Source: an uncultured Lachnospiraceae bacterium
Lineage (GTDB): Bacteria > Bacillota > Clostridia > Lachnospirales > Lachnospiraceae
Assembly (NCBI GenBank): GCA_910586315.1
Contig: CAJUIP010000015.1
Span: forward strand, 12,521 to 76,520
Reading direction: 5' to 3'
Length of the DNA stretch: 64,000 bases
Shown here: positions 49,031 through 58,055 of the stretch, piece after piece
Numbering within the stretch: position 1 is the stretch's first letter
Layout: every line of letters starts with the position of its first letter
The notes under the pieces: generated by a model
Seen by the model: the letters and a program-made list of their open reading frames with translations, nothing else
What the model was told of the DNA's origin: nothing
Databases searched by the model: none
Program-made: the position numbers and the translations under genes

Positions 49031-50290
49031 GTGAGAAAATTGAGAAAACAGATGCTTTCGGTCCTGCTTTCCGGCGCCATGACCCTGGGGGCGTTTGTGT
49101 CCCCGGCCATGGCGGAGCCTGGGGACGCCCAGACAGGTTCCCAGGCAGCCCCCCAGACAGGTTCCCCGACAGGTCCCCAGATCGGGGCCCCTTCGGCGCT
49201 TTTAATGGAAGCCAGTACAGGGACCGTGATTTTTGAAAAAAATGCGGATGAGCCCAGGAACCCGGCCAGCGTTACGAAAATCATGACCCTGATTCTGATT
49301 TTCGATGCCATCCAGTCGGGGAAAATTAAGCTGAGCGATGAGGTAGTAACAAGCGCCCATGCAAAGTCCATGGGAGGCTCACAGGTATTTCTGGAGGAAG
49401 GGGAGGTGCAGACCGTGGAAACCCTGATAAAGTGCATTGTGATTGCCTCCGGAAATGACGCGTCGGTGGCCATGGCTGAGTACATAGGCGGTGACGAGGG
49501 AACCTTCGTGCGGATGATGAACGAGAGGGCGGCAGGTCTGGGAATGGAGCACACCCGGTTCATTGACTGCTGCGGGCTTACGGACTCCCCGGAGCATGTG
49601 ACCACCGCCAGAGATATCGCCGTCATGTCCAGGGAATTGATTACCAAGTACCCCCAGATCACCGGGTATTCTACCATTTGGATGGAAAATATTACACATG
49701 TGACCAAGCAGGGGACCAAGGAGTTTGGGCTGTCCAACACGAACAAACTCCTTAAAATGGCCACCAACTTTGAGGTGACAGGATTAAAGACCGGTTCCAC
49801 AAGCATTGCCAAGTACTGTCTGTCGGCCACGGCGAAGAAAGACGGTGTGGAGCTGATTGCGGCTATCATGGCAGCTCCGGATTATAAAACCAGATTTAAC
49901 GATGCAGTGACGCTGCTGAATTATGGATACGGAAACTGCAGGCTTTATAAGGATGAAGCCATGCCAGAGCTCCCGCAGATTCCCATTGTAAGCGGCATAA
50001 AAGATACGGTGACAGCCGGATACCGCGACAGCTTTTCCTATCTGGGGCTTCATGGGGAGGATTTTTCTGCCATCGAAAAAGAGCTGATATTGGAAGAAAA
50101 CGTGGAAGCCCCGGTGCGGGCGGGAGATGTACTGGGGTATCTGGTTTACAGGCTGGATGGTCAGGAGCTGGGCAGAGCGACAGTGATCTCCAAAGAGGAT
50201 GTGGAGAAGGCCGGATATCTGGACTATTTCAAAAAGGCATGGGGGCATTTTCTGACCTTATCTCAGCCTGCCGATGTTCCGGTCCTTTAA
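49031..50290 (+). CDS. D-alanyl-D-alanine carboxypeptidase (PBP5/DacF-like)
   Basis: It trims peptidoglycan side chains outside the membrane. After a signal peptide (MLSVLLSGAMTLGAFVSPAMA) and a short Gln/Pro linker, the serine-peptidase motifs appear: SVTKIM (Ser and Lys), SGND, KTGST. A C-terminal PBP5-type beta domain and an ending helix (YLDYFKKAWGHFLTL) that may anchor it follow. I choose GTG 49031 because the signal begins there; the frame to 48941 has no support. Its 3' end overlaps the convergent DHHW gene by 33 bases. Confidence 0.92.
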   Translation: MRKLRKQMLSVLLSGAMTLGAFVSPAMAEPGDAQTGSQAAPQTGSPTGPQIGAPSALLMEASTGTVIFEKNADEPRNPASVTKIMTLILIFDAIQSGKIKLSDEVVTSAHAKSMGGSQVFLEEGEVQTVETLIKCIVIASGNDASVAMAEYIGGDEGTFVRMMNERAAGLGMEHTRFIDCCGLTDSPEHVTTARDIAVMSRELITKYPQITGYSTIWMENITHVTKQGTKEFGLSNTNKLLKMATNFEVTGLKTGSTSIAKYCLSATAKKDGVELIAAIMAAPDYKTRFNDAVTLLNYGYGNCRLYKDEAMPELPQIPIVSGIKDTVTAGYRDSFSYLGLHGEDFSAIEKELILEENVEAPVRAGDVLGYLVYRLDGQELGRATVISKEDVEKAGYLDYFKKAWGHFLTLSQPADVPVL

Positions 50291-51409
50291 AAAGCCCGGA
50301 ATCTGGTACAAAATCAAAACGTCGGTGACATTCTGGTCACGGATCAGTTCCCCGGCCTTTCCATTGAAATACCGGAGATCAATCATAATGGTCTCCGGAA
50401 AATGGAGGGCCGCAAAGGGGACGAAGCTGTGGGCATAGGAATCTTTAATGACAAGAAGCTTCCCGGTTCCCTCCGCCTGTGGGTTTACAATCCTTGTGAG
50501 CCCATGGTTTCCATCCAGAAATACCCGGTATTTGTCCCGGGTATTTAAAGCGTCCATGGCATACAGGCCGTGGACCGGCTCGCTGCTTCCGTCGTAAAAA
50601 ACGCTCCATTCCGGTTCGTTTTTCGGTTTATAGAGCTCGATGGAATCAAGCTTTGCGGGGATATTGAGCCTGGAAAGAATCGTACCGGAAAAATCTTCGG
50701 TAACGGTCTCTATGGCAAAGTCCAAACGGGAAAAGGGCGTAAGCCCGATGGATTTTGCCCAGGCCTGGTAGGCGGTGAAGGCCCCGTGAGATGTCCAGTG
50801 ATGATCCGTTTTATAGTAGAGGGGAAGCGGCTCCTTTTCCTCTAAAAGGGCTTTTTTTGCAGGCACCAGCATGGGAGAAAGCCCCTCCTGTTCCAGTGCG
50901 TCCGTGACAGAGGACTGAGAAAAGGGGGTGGCATGGGCCGGAAGGTTTTCTGTGAGAATTTCGGAAGAAGACGGAGCCAGAAGGATTCTCACATGGGATT
51001 CCCCCAGAAGTCCGGCCTGCTGGAGGGAAAAGTCCGTCAGGGTATCGAGATTTTTCTTACATGTTTCCGGGTCCAGATCCTCCGGGTACAAAGCCTCGAT
51101 GAGATAGCCGTCCTTTCCAAGGAACACGCCGTTTATTTCTTTTTTTAACAGAAGTTTTTCGGCCGCCGCCTGAAAGCCAATCCAGTGATCGCGGAAGGGA
51201 AAGTGATCGCTCAGATATGTCTCATAGTCCGTTCCAAAGGCGCCGCTTTTTACGGTTTCCCAGGTAAGCTTTGGGAAGCGGGCCAGGTAGCGGTTTTCCG
51301 TTTCTGAAAATGCCTTGCGGGGCATCAGGACGGAGATGGCGGTGAAAAGGCCGAGAAAAGCCAAAAAGGAGCCGGTCATGACGGCCTCAAAGGAAATCTT
51401 TTTTTTCAT
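50258..51409 (-). CDS. DHHW/AlgX-like surface O-acetyltransferase component
   Basis: One N-terminal membrane helix (FLAFLGLFTAISVLM), then an extracellular SGNH-type domain: FPFRDHWIGFQAA, ILLAPSSSEI, LYYKTDHHWTSHGAFTAY with the DHHW signature, and LLVIKDSYAHSFVPFAALHF with the presumed nucleophile. DHHW proteins work with an MBOAT partner to acetylate exopolysaccharides or wall polymers, as AlgX/AlgJ do with AlgI in alginate makers. 383 residues. It follows the MBOAT gene by 49 bases that hold a hairpin repeat. The 3' end overlaps the convergent carboxypeptidase gene. Confidence 0.9.
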   Translation of the reverse strand: MKKKISFEAVMTGSFLAFLGLFTAISVLMPRKAFSETENRYLARFPKLTWETVKSGAFGTDYETYLSDHFPFRDHWIGFQAAAEKLLLKKEINGVFLGKDGYLIEALYPEDLDPETCKKNLDTLTDFSLQQAGLLGESHVRILLAPSSSEILTENLPAHATPFSQSSVTDALEQEGLSPMLVPAKKALLEEKEPLPLYYKTDHHWTSHGAFTAYQAWAKSIGLTPFSRLDFAIETVTEDFSGTILSRLNIPAKLDSIELYKPKNEPEWSVFYDGSSEPVHGLYAMDALNTRDKYRVFLDGNHGLTRIVNPQAEGTGKLLVIKDSYAHSFVPFAALHFPETIMIDLRYFNGKAGELIRDQNVTDVLILYQIPGFLKDRNIGRLR

Positions 51410-51424
51410 ATCAGTTCCTTTCCG

Positions 51425-51460
51425 GAGCGTGTTTGAAAATTGCTTTTTCCATCACGCTTT
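51425..51460. repeat. hairpin repeat of the AGCGTGTYTGAAAATT family, copy 3
   Basis: AGCGTG (51426-51431) pairs with CACGCT (51453-51458); the core GAGCGTGTTTGAAAATTGC matches copies at 7799 and 16338. It lies in the gap between the MBOAT and DHHW genes and touches the MBOAT stop. Confidence 0.6.
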
Positions 51461-52853
51461 AAAATCGGAAATACAAAAACGGGTTGTAGGTGGCATCCAC
51501 CAGACTGGCTGTGGACAAAAGCAGGACCAGACTTAAAAACAGAAGCTCAAAGGCTGTATGCTTTCCTTTTTCTGCAAGCCTTGCCGGCAGGGGAGTGGCG
51601 CCCAGGGCGCAAAAGAGTAGGAGAGCGGCGTTTCCGGAAAGCAGGAACAGGGTTCGCGGGCTGCAAAAAGAGAGTCCGGAAACTCCTATCATCTGGAGAA
51701 GATAGCGGAATCCTTCGCCCATGTCCTCAAACGCAAACAGCACCCATCCAAAGAGAACCAGCAGGCATGTATAGAAATACCGGAGCCAGGATGGGAATTT
51801 TTCCAGGTATTTCATAAATACAAACTTTTCCAGCAAAAGCAGCAGGCCGAAGTATAGTCCCCAAAGAAGGAAGTTTAAGCTGGCTCCATGCCAGATTCCT
51901 GTCAGAAGCCAGACGATAAGGATATTGCGTATCTTTCGAAGGCCTCCTTTTCGGTTTCCGCCCAGGGGAATGTATACATATTCTTTAAACCAGGTCCCCA
52001 GGGAGATATGCCACCGCCTCCAGAACTCCGTAACGCTTTTGGAAATATACGGATAGTTGAAGTTTTCAGGAAAACAAAATCCCAGCATATGGCCCATGCC
52101 GACAGCCATGTCGGAATAGCCGGAAAAATCAAAGTAGATCTGGAAGGCAAAGGCCAGAATTCCCAGCCATACCATAAGAACACTGCGCTCCCCGGGAAGC
52201 ACGGAATGAATCTCCGTCCACAGGGCTCCAGCCTGATTAGCCAGAAGAACTTTTTTTCCCAGACCCAATACAAAACGGCGGATGCCCATGGAAAATTGGG
52301 ACAGGCTTTCTGTCCGGAAGCAAAGCTGTTCGGAGATATCCCGGTAGCGGACAATGGGGCCGGCAATCAGCTGGGGGAACATGGACACATAAGCGCCGAA
52401 GTTTATGATATGATTCTGTACCGGGGCCTGTCCGCGGTATATATCAATGGTGTAGGACATAGTCTGAAAGGTATAAAACGAGATTCCGATGGGAAGGGCC
52501 AGGCCGGGGAGAGGGACTGCACTGCCAGTGAGGCGGTTTAAGGAACGGATAAAAAAGTCCATGTATTTAAAGACAGCAAGGAGAGCCAGATTTATGCAGA
52601 CAGAGGAGGCCACCGCACATCCGGCCGCTTTCCGGTTTCCACGCCCTAAAAGGCTTCCCACCAGTTTTCCATGGATAAAGTCCACCAGCGTAGAAAAAAG
52701 GAGGAGCGAGATATACAAAGGCTCCCCCCATCCATAAAAAATCAGGCTTCCGAAGAAGAGAACGGCATTCCGAAACCGTCTGGGCGTTAAAAAATACAGC
52801 GCCAGAAACAGGGGCAGAAAACGGAAGAGGAATAAAAGACTGGAAAAAACCAT
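51459..52853 (-). CDS. MBOAT-family O-acyltransferase (AlgI/DltB-like)
   Basis: Polytopic membrane acyltransferase, 464 residues with at least ten helices. Marks: VFFSSLLFLFRFLPLFLALY at the start, LALPIGISFYTFQTMSYTIDIYRG, MFPQLIAGPIVRY, FWRRWHISLGTWFKEYVYIPLGGNR, and LLTGIWHGASLNFLLWG with the catalytic His near residue 321. It brings acyl groups across the membrane for transfer to a surface polymer, with the DHHW protein as the likely second step. It sits between the DUF4358 lipoprotein (seven-base gap) and the DHHW gene. Confidence 0.95.
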   Translation of the reverse strand: MVFSSLLFLFRFLPLFLALYFLTPRRFRNAVLFFGSLIFYGWGEPLYISLLLFSTLVDFIHGKLVGSLLGRGNRKAAGCAVASSVCINLALLAVFKYMDFFIRSLNRLTGSAVPLPGLALPIGISFYTFQTMSYTIDIYRGQAPVQNHIINFGAYVSMFPQLIAGPIVRYRDISEQLCFRTESLSQFSMGIRRFVLGLGKKVLLANQAGALWTEIHSVLPGERSVLMVWLGILAFAFQIYFDFSGYSDMAVGMGHMLGFCFPENFNYPYISKSVTEFWRRWHISLGTWFKEYVYIPLGGNRKGGLRKIRNILIVWLLTGIWHGASLNFLLWGLYFGLLLLLEKFVFMKYLEKFPSWLRYFYTCLLVLFGWVLFAFEDMGEGFRYLLQMIGVSGLSFCSPRTLFLLSGNAALLLFCALGATPLPARLAEKGKHTAFELLFLSLVLLLSTASLVDATYNPFLYFRF

Positions 52854-52860
52854 GGCTTAT

Positions 52861-53445
52861 TTAGAAGAAGCCATTGATTATGTCAACGGCAATCTGGTTA
52901 TTTTCCTCGGCAGATTTTAAGGCGGCCTCATCGCCTTTCTCCATAGCGTCATCGTCGGGACCGCCCAACATCACAAAGAACACGTAGTCACCGTGGCGGA
53001 TCACCTGGGAGGCCTGGATTTTTGAAACATTCATGGGGTACTGCATGGTATCATTCAACAGATATTCCCTGTATTCCGTCAGAGCCTTTTCCACGTCGGC
53101 GCCCTTTCCCTCTTTTGCCTTTACACCGATGAAGGTCTCCACAAAGGTACTAATCATGGGCATTTCCGCCACATAGGACTCGCAGAGCTCCGGGGAAATT
53201 CCCATCACGTCGTTTAATACCTGACTGTCAATCGGACTGTCGGGCATGTAGTTGTCTTTGTAGGCTTCCTTAATTGTACTTAAGATATCGTCCAGGGACA
53301 CGTCCGCCGCAGCCGCGGTCTCCTGAGCCGTGGTTTCCTGAGCGGTAGTTTCCTTTGCGGCAGGGGAAGCTGTGCAGCCTGTCAGAAACGATGCAGTCAG
53401 GGCAGCAGACAGTATAAGAGATGCGAGATATTTATTTTTTTTCAT
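52861..53445 (-). CDS. DUF4358 lipoprotein of the O-acetylation cluster
   Basis: The lipoprotein signal ends in FLTGC. After a Thr-rich linker the DUF4358 domain has DDILSTIKEAYKDNYMPD, MGISPELCESYVAEMPMISTFVETFIGVKA, VEKALTEYREYLLND, and FFVMLGG. This small family regularly accompanies MBOAT and DHHW genes in Lachnospiraceae; its job is not known. The gene starts at ATG 53445 behind AGGAGGATTTACAATT and is the first of the operon. Confidence 0.9.
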   Translation of the reverse strand: MKKNKYLASLILSAALTASFLTGCTASPAAKETTAQETTAQETAAAADVSLDDILSTIKEAYKDNYMPDSPIDSQVLNDVMGISPELCESYVAEMPMISTFVETFIGVKAKEGKGADVEKALTEYREYLLNDTMQYPMNVSKIQASQVIRHGDYVFFVMLGGPDDDAMEKGDEAALKSAEENNQIAVDIINGFF

Positions 53446-53545
53446 AATTGTAAATCCTCCTACTTGATATCCTCATGGGATATGATGATATATGGACCAT
53501 AAGAAATCCGTATTCATTATAATCGAAGGGAAGAGAAAAAACAAT

Positions 53546-54046
53546 TTACAAATATTTGAAGTTCTCCGAACCATTACCACTGCCATTTTGTAATTTTAAA
53601 AGCCGATTCTTTCTTTTTTCTGAAGCTTTTTCCCAGGACATTGTAAAATCAAATTCCCCGGTGTCTTCATCGGCCTGACTGGAAACAATAACAAATCCCT
53701 CCCGGCGATAAAAATCCACCGCCCGTATATTTTTCTGATACACGTCCAGTGACAGTGCGCTGTGCATTTGTTTTACATATTCTAAAAGCCGCCTGCCAAT
53801 CCCGCAGGAACGACAGCTTCTGTCCACAAAAATTCCTGCGATGTATCCGTCTGTGATGCCGATAAATCCCTGTATGCTTCCGTCTGCTTCGCAGACAAAA
53901 ACCTCCGCCTGCAAAATCTGTTCCTGCACTTTGGCAAAGTGAGAACGCCAGTATTCTTTGGGTATAAAAGGGTGTGCGTCCTCATTTCCGCTCAGCCATA
54001 TTTGCATAACCTGCCCGGTATCTGATATCTGAAATTTTCGAATCAT
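53546..54046 (-). CDS. GNAT-family N-acetyltransferase
   Basis: The acetyl-CoA-binding fold has IRKFQISDTGQVMQIWLSGN at the start, GFIGITDGYIAGIFVDRSCRSCGIGRRLLEYVKQ with the pyrophosphate loop (RSCGIGRRLL), then LSLDVYQKNIRAVDFYRREGF. The start ATG 54046 follows CAGGAAAG; the 54088 frame lacks a ribosome site. It resembles YjaB-type acetyltransferases. The last 20 residues (RKNRLLKLQNGSGNGSENFKYL) are outside the fold. It stands alone; the substrate is unknown. Confidence 0.88.
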   Translation of the reverse strand: MIRKFQISDTGQVMQIWLSGNEDAHPFIPKEYWRSHFAKVQEQILQAEVFVCEADGSIQGFIGITDGYIAGIFVDRSCRSCGIGRRLLEYVKQMHSALSLDVYQKNIRAVDFYRREGFVIVSSQADEDTGEFDFTMSWEKASEKRKNRLLKLQNGSGNGSENFKYL

Positions 54047-54275
54047 CTTTCCTGCCCCCTGTATGTTGCTGCATATGTCAGAAAACAATATCCTCTAAAT
54101 AATCAAAGTATCTTATTTCCGACAGCTATTTTCCCACCTGTTTTTTGATGTCTGTCTTGCTTACAGCCAATCATAACATCAGAAATTATATCCTGCAATA
54201 AATTTATCAAAGATTCAGGTAGCAGCCGCCATCCTAAAGAGGGACATAAGTATCATAAATTCCACAGCACACAAA
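54047..54275. other. gap without a gene
   Basis: AT-rich, carrying the GNAT promoter on the minus strand; no ORF. Confidence 0.4.
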
Positions 54276-54315
54276 AACTCCCCTGTCACCTTTTGTGTGA
54301 AATAGCAGGGGAGTT
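54276..54315. terminator. bidirectional-looking terminator
   Basis: AACTCCCCTG pairs with CAGGGGAGTT; TTCTATTTTT follows on the plus strand and TTTTTGTGTG on the minus. It ends the solo binding-protein gene at 54416, read on the minus strand. Confidence 0.75.
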
Positions 54316-54415
54316 CTATTTTTAAATCCTGTGAAAAAACCAATATTTTATTTACTCAGCATCCGGTGCACCGTTTCTGGGCGACAGCCGCCTGGGCAGC
54401 GGCAGCGCTTGCCTC

Positions 54416-55408
54416 TTATTCCTTTGCCGCCCGGGCAAATTCTGTGGTTACCAGATCTTCATAGGGCACCCGGGCGGGAAGCTCTCCGGCCTCTTCCAGA
54501 ATATTCTGTAAGAGGTCGAAGCTTTCCTCCTCAAAGACGGTGTCGGCCTTCCAGGTATCCTGCGCCTTATAACGCTCCACAATGGTGGCGATGGTCTTTA
54601 CATCGGTTTCTTTAAACTGTGGCTGAATGGTTTCGGCAATTTCCTCAGCTGTGTGGGAATTAACATAATCTAACCCCTTTTGGATGGCATTGGTGAATTT
54701 CTGGATAATTTCCGGATGCTGTTCCATGTAACTCTTTTTTGCACAATATGCGGTATATGGCACATATCCGGAATCCTTGCCGAGGGAGGCCACCACATAA
54801 CCGTTTCCTTCCAGCTCAAGGCTTGTGGCAAAAGGTTCAAATTCCACGGTATAATCAGAGTCGTCGTTGGTAAAGGCGGCGGCTGTGAGGCCGAAACTGA
54901 TACTCTGGTCGATGGTCAGGTCTGTTTTCGGGTCGATGCCATTTTTCTTTAAAATATACTCAAACACCATCTGAGGCATACCGCCGGCTCTGCCGCCCAG
55001 AACCTTTTTTCCGATCAGATTTTCCCATTTGAAATCTGCTTCCGGCGTTCGTCCCACCAGAAAGTTCCCGGCCCGCTGGGTCAGCTGGGCGAAGTTCATG
55101 GCATAATCTTTTTCGCCCCCGGCATAGGTGTAGATGGAGGCCTCGGATCCCATAAAGCCAATATCCGCTTCCCCGGATACCAGGGCGGTCATTACTTTGT
55201 CGGCGCCGCCGCCGTTTACTAAGGTGAGCTCAAGTCCCTCGCTGTCAAAATAGCCCAGCTCAATGGCCGCATACTGGGGAGCGTAAAAAATAGAGTGAGC
55301 CACTTCGTTTAAGGTTACGGGCGTTTTTCCCGCAGTCTCCTTCTGACAGCCGGCAAGGGAAAAAAGCACCAGGCTGCCGGCAATCATGCCGCAGAATATT
55401 TTTTTCAT
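54416..55408 (-). CDS. NMT1/THI5-like ABC transporter substrate-binding lipoprotein
   Basis: Lipoprotein signal (GSLVLFSLAGC). The binding protein has HSIFYAPQYAAIELGYFDSEGLELTLVNGGGADKVMTALVSGEADIGFMGSEASIY and IGKKVLGGRAGGMPQMVFEYIL, typical of the taurine/nitrate/thiamine-precursor group (SsuA/TauA/ThiY). No permease or ATPase gene is near in the window, so the partner must lie elsewhere. It is just downstream of the P-type ATPase on the same strand, separated by 100 bases. Ligand unknown. Confidence 0.9.
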   Translation of the reverse strand: MKKIFCGMIAGSLVLFSLAGCQKETAGKTPVTLNEVAHSIFYAPQYAAIELGYFDSEGLELTLVNGGGADKVMTALVSGEADIGFMGSEASIYTYAGGEKDYAMNFAQLTQRAGNFLVGRTPEADFKWENLIGKKVLGGRAGGMPQMVFEYILKKNGIDPKTDLTIDQSISFGLTAAAFTNDDSDYTVEFEPFATSLELEGNGYVVASLGKDSGYVPYTAYCAKKSYMEQHPEIIQKFTNAIQKGLDYVNSHTAEEIAETIQPQFKETDVKTIATIVERYKAQDTWKADTVFEEESFDLLQNILEEAGELPARVPYEDLVTTEFARAAKE

Positions 55409-55508
55409 AATGTTCCTCCGGAAAAAATTTTGATGTTTTATAGTATGAAAAGATTCCGGTAGGGTTCATTGTCCGCGGGAAACGCGCAGACAGGTGCTTT
55501 GTCTGCAT

Positions 55509-57980
55509 TTACTGTTTTTTATACAAAATACGGATTGCGTTCAACACGCAGAGCATGGCGACGCCGGAGTCCGCAAAAACGGCCATCCACATGGAGGCAA
55601 AGCCCAAAAGTCCTAAAATCATCACGAGAACCTTGATGGCCAGGGCAAAGACCATGTTCTGGCTGGCAATGGCCCCGGTCTCTCTGGCAATGCGTATGGA
55701 GGCGGGAATCGCTTCCATGCTGGAGGTCATGAATACCACATCGGCGGCCTCAATGGCAGCGTCGGCTCCGCTTCCCATGGCAGCGCCCACATCGGCGCCG
55801 GCCAGTACAGGAGCGTCGTTAATGCCGTCTCCGACGAACATGGCGCTTCCGGATTCGGAACGAAGCTTTTTAAGAATATCCAGCTTTTCTCCGGGAAGAA
55901 GTTTGGAGTATACAGTATCAATTCCCGTTTCCCTGGCAACGGCATTTGCGGCTGCCTCGCTGTCTCCGGTGAGCATTGCGGTATGGATGCCAAGCTTCTT
56001 TAAAGAGGCGATGGCAGATGCCGCTTCCGGTTTCATGGTGTCGGCAATGGAAATGGAGCCGATGTACATGTTATCCCTGGCAAGGAGAACCATGGTGGAT
56101 GCAGCTTCTTCCTTATAAGAAGAGATGTTCACATGATTTTCTTCCATGAGCTTTTTATTTCCGCAGAGAAGCGTTCTGTCTTTCGTGAAGGCGCGGATGC
56201 CTTTTCCGGAAAGCTCTTCGATTTTATTTGGTGTTTCGATGGCAAGTCCGTTTTCCCTGGCGGCGGTCAGAATGCTGTTGCCGATGGGGTGGGTGGAGGC
56301 TGTTTCACAGCAGGCGGCAAGCTGAAGGAGCTCGTCTTTGGTGATGCCGGGTTCCGGGCAGATATTCTGCACCACGAAATTGCCTTTGGTGATAGTTCCA
56401 GTTTTATCCATGACAACTGTCTTTACACCCTTTAAGGCCTCGAGGGCAACGCCGCCCTTAAAGAGGATTCCTTTCCGGGAGCCGGCTCCGATTCCGGAGA
56501 AAAAGGCCAGAGGAACGCTGAGGACCAGGGCGCAGGGACAACTGATTACCAGGAAGGTAAGAGCTGTGTAAACCCAGTGGCCCCAGTCACCAGTGATAAG
56601 TGACGGCAGGATGGCGGTAGCGGCAGCCAGAGCCACCACGATGGGGGTGTAAATTCTCGCAAACTTTGTAATGAAACGCTCTACCTGCGGCTTGCTGGCT
56701 GCGGCATTTTCCACGGAATCCAGAATCCTTGTGACCATGGATTCGGAAAGCTCTTTTTCGACACGAAGCTTTAATAACCCGGAAGTATTGACGCATCCAG
56801 AGAGAACAGAGCTCCCTGCTGATACGGAAACGGGAACCGGTTCTCCTGTGATCGGGGAGGTATCAATACGGCTTTCACCTTCCAGTATAACGCCGTCCAG
56901 CGGAATCCGGTCTCCGGGACGCACCTGGATGATCTGCCCGGCCATGGCTTCCTCCGCCGGAATTTCACGGACCGTGCCGTTTTCCTCCAAAAGGACGGTT
57001 TCCGGACGAAGATCCACGGCTTCCATGATCTGGCTGCGGCTTTTTTCCACAGCCCGGTGCTCAAAAGCTTCGCCAATCCGGTAGAAGAGCATGACTCCCA
57101 CAGCTTCATCATACTGGCGGATGAAAAAAGCGCCGAGGGTGGCAATACTCATAAGGAAATTTTCATCCATGACGTGACCGGATTTCATGTTTTTTAAGGC
57201 AGTCAGGAGTATTTCACGTCCCAGCATGATATAGGCTGCCACGAAGCAGGCAATGGAGACAGAGGGCATACGGGCGGAAAGAAATTCTCCGGCCAGGAAA
57301 AGGACCGTGCCCGAAATAATATCCAAAGTGTCATGGGAATGGCCGTCCTGTTTTTTTTCGTCTGTTTCTGCTTTTTTCCTGGATTCCCGGACCTCAATGA
57401 GTGTGCCGGGTTCAATCCTCTCGGCAATTTCCTGCATTTTGGGAAGCAGGACTGTTCCGGCAGAGGAGTAAACACGGAGCTGCCTGGTGGCAAAGGTGAG
57501 GACGGCGTCCTCTACTTCCGGGAGCTCGCGGATTTTGGCTTCTATTTTGGCGGAACAGTTGGCACAGTCGATGTTCTTTAAAACATAGACAGTGCAGGGA
57601 GCCTTAGAGGAGACAGGACCATGCTCATGATTGTTGTGTTCATGGTGATGTTCATGTCCGCAGCCGCAGTGTTCGCCGTGCTCATGTCTGTCATGTTCGT
57701 GGTGGTGCTCATGTCCGCAGCCGCAGTGTTCGCCGTGCTCATGCTCGTCGTGTTCGTGGTGGTGCTCATGCCCGCAGCCGCAGTGTTCGCCGTGCTCATG
57801 TCCGTCGTGTTCGTGATGGTGCTCATGTCCGCAGCCGCAGTGTTCGCCGTGCTCATGTCCGTCATGTTCGTGGTGATGCTCATGTCCGCAGCCGCAGTGT
57901 TCACCGTGCTCGTGTCCGTCATGCTCATGGCTGTCGTGTTCCTTATGTTCATGAAGATGTTCCTGGTTGTGTTCGGCCAT
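55509..57980 (-). CDS. Zn/Cd-type heavy-metal P-type ATPase with tandem His-rich N-terminus
   Basis: It exports soft divalent ions. Residues 1-125 are five 19-residue His/Cys-rich units (HEHGEHCGCGHEHH core) plus a partial sixth. Next is an HMA domain (KNIDCANCSAKIE), then membrane helices, the CPC ion site in ISCPCALVLSVPLAFF, DKTGTITKGNF with the phosphorylated Asp, HPIGNSI, AMLTGDSEAAA and VGDGINDAPVLAGADVG. CPC without a Cu-type ending, and the His-rich head, point to Zn/Cd/Co. 823 residues. A dyad typical of ArsR/SmtB repressors lies just upstream. Confidence 0.95.
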   Translation of the reverse strand: MAEHNQEHLHEHKEHDSHEHDGHEHGEHCGCGHEHHHEHDGHEHGEHCGCGHEHHHEHDGHEHGEHCGCGHEHHHEHDEHEHGEHCGCGHEHHHEHDRHEHGEHCGCGHEHHHEHNNHEHGPVSSKAPCTVYVLKNIDCANCSAKIEAKIRELPEVEDAVLTFATRQLRVYSSAGTVLLPKMQEIAERIEPGTLIEVRESRKKAETDEKKQDGHSHDTLDIISGTVLFLAGEFLSARMPSVSIACFVAAYIMLGREILLTALKNMKSGHVMDENFLMSIATLGAFFIRQYDEAVGVMLFYRIGEAFEHRAVEKSRSQIMEAVDLRPETVLLEENGTVREIPAEEAMAGQIIQVRPGDRIPLDGVILEGESRIDTSPITGEPVPVSVSAGSSVLSGCVNTSGLLKLRVEKELSESMVTRILDSVENAAASKPQVERFITKFARIYTPIVVALAAATAILPSLITGDWGHWVYTALTFLVISCPCALVLSVPLAFFSGIGAGSRKGILFKGGVALEALKGVKTVVMDKTGTITKGNFVVQNICPEPGITKDELLQLAACCETASTHPIGNSILTAARENGLAIETPNKIEELSGKGIRAFTKDRTLLCGNKKLMEENHVNISSYKEEAASTMVLLARDNMYIGSISIADTMKPEAASAIASLKKLGIHTAMLTGDSEAAANAVARETGIDTVYSKLLPGEKLDILKKLRSESGSAMFVGDGINDAPVLAGADVGAAMGSGADAAIEAADVVFMTSSMEAIPASIRIARETGAIASQNMVFALAIKVLVMILGLLGFASMWMAVFADSGVAMLCVLNAIRILYKKQ
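57620..57935 (-). repeat. 57-bp tandem repeat encoding His-rich metal-binding units
   Basis: The phase word CAGCCGCAGTGTTC recurs at exactly 57-base steps (e.g. 57661 and 57718). Five complete units and one partial unit lie in frame in the ATPase gene; each codes HEHD(G/E/R/S)HEHGEHCGCGHEHH-like residues. High identity implies recent copy-number change. Confidence 0.9.
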
Positions 57981-58033
57981 TTTTGTTCCTCCTCCCGGTC
58001 ATATAGGCTTGATATAAGCAAGTTTTGAATCAA

Positions 58034-58055
58034 CATATGAATAAGTGTTCATATG
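58034..58055. promoter_or_regulatory. ArsR/SmtB-type operator upstream of the ATPase
   Basis: CATATGAA-TAAGTG-TTCATATG, the form recognised by CzrA/CadC/SmtB metal repressors (ATATGAA..TTCATAT). A minus-strand TATAAT (58065-58060) places the start at about 58053, inside the dyad, so binding would block transcription. No ArsR gene is in the window. Confidence 0.65.

Noticed and set aside
57620..57935. Possible CRISPR array, because of regularly spaced repeats
   Set aside because: The 57-base units are contiguous with no unique spacers and stay in frame within the ATPase gene.
57621..58028. Long hydrophobic plus-strand reading of Met/Val/Ala repeats
   Set aside because: It is the antisense of the His-rich repeat in the P-type ATPase gene; no ribosome site, and composition follows from the 57-bp repeat.
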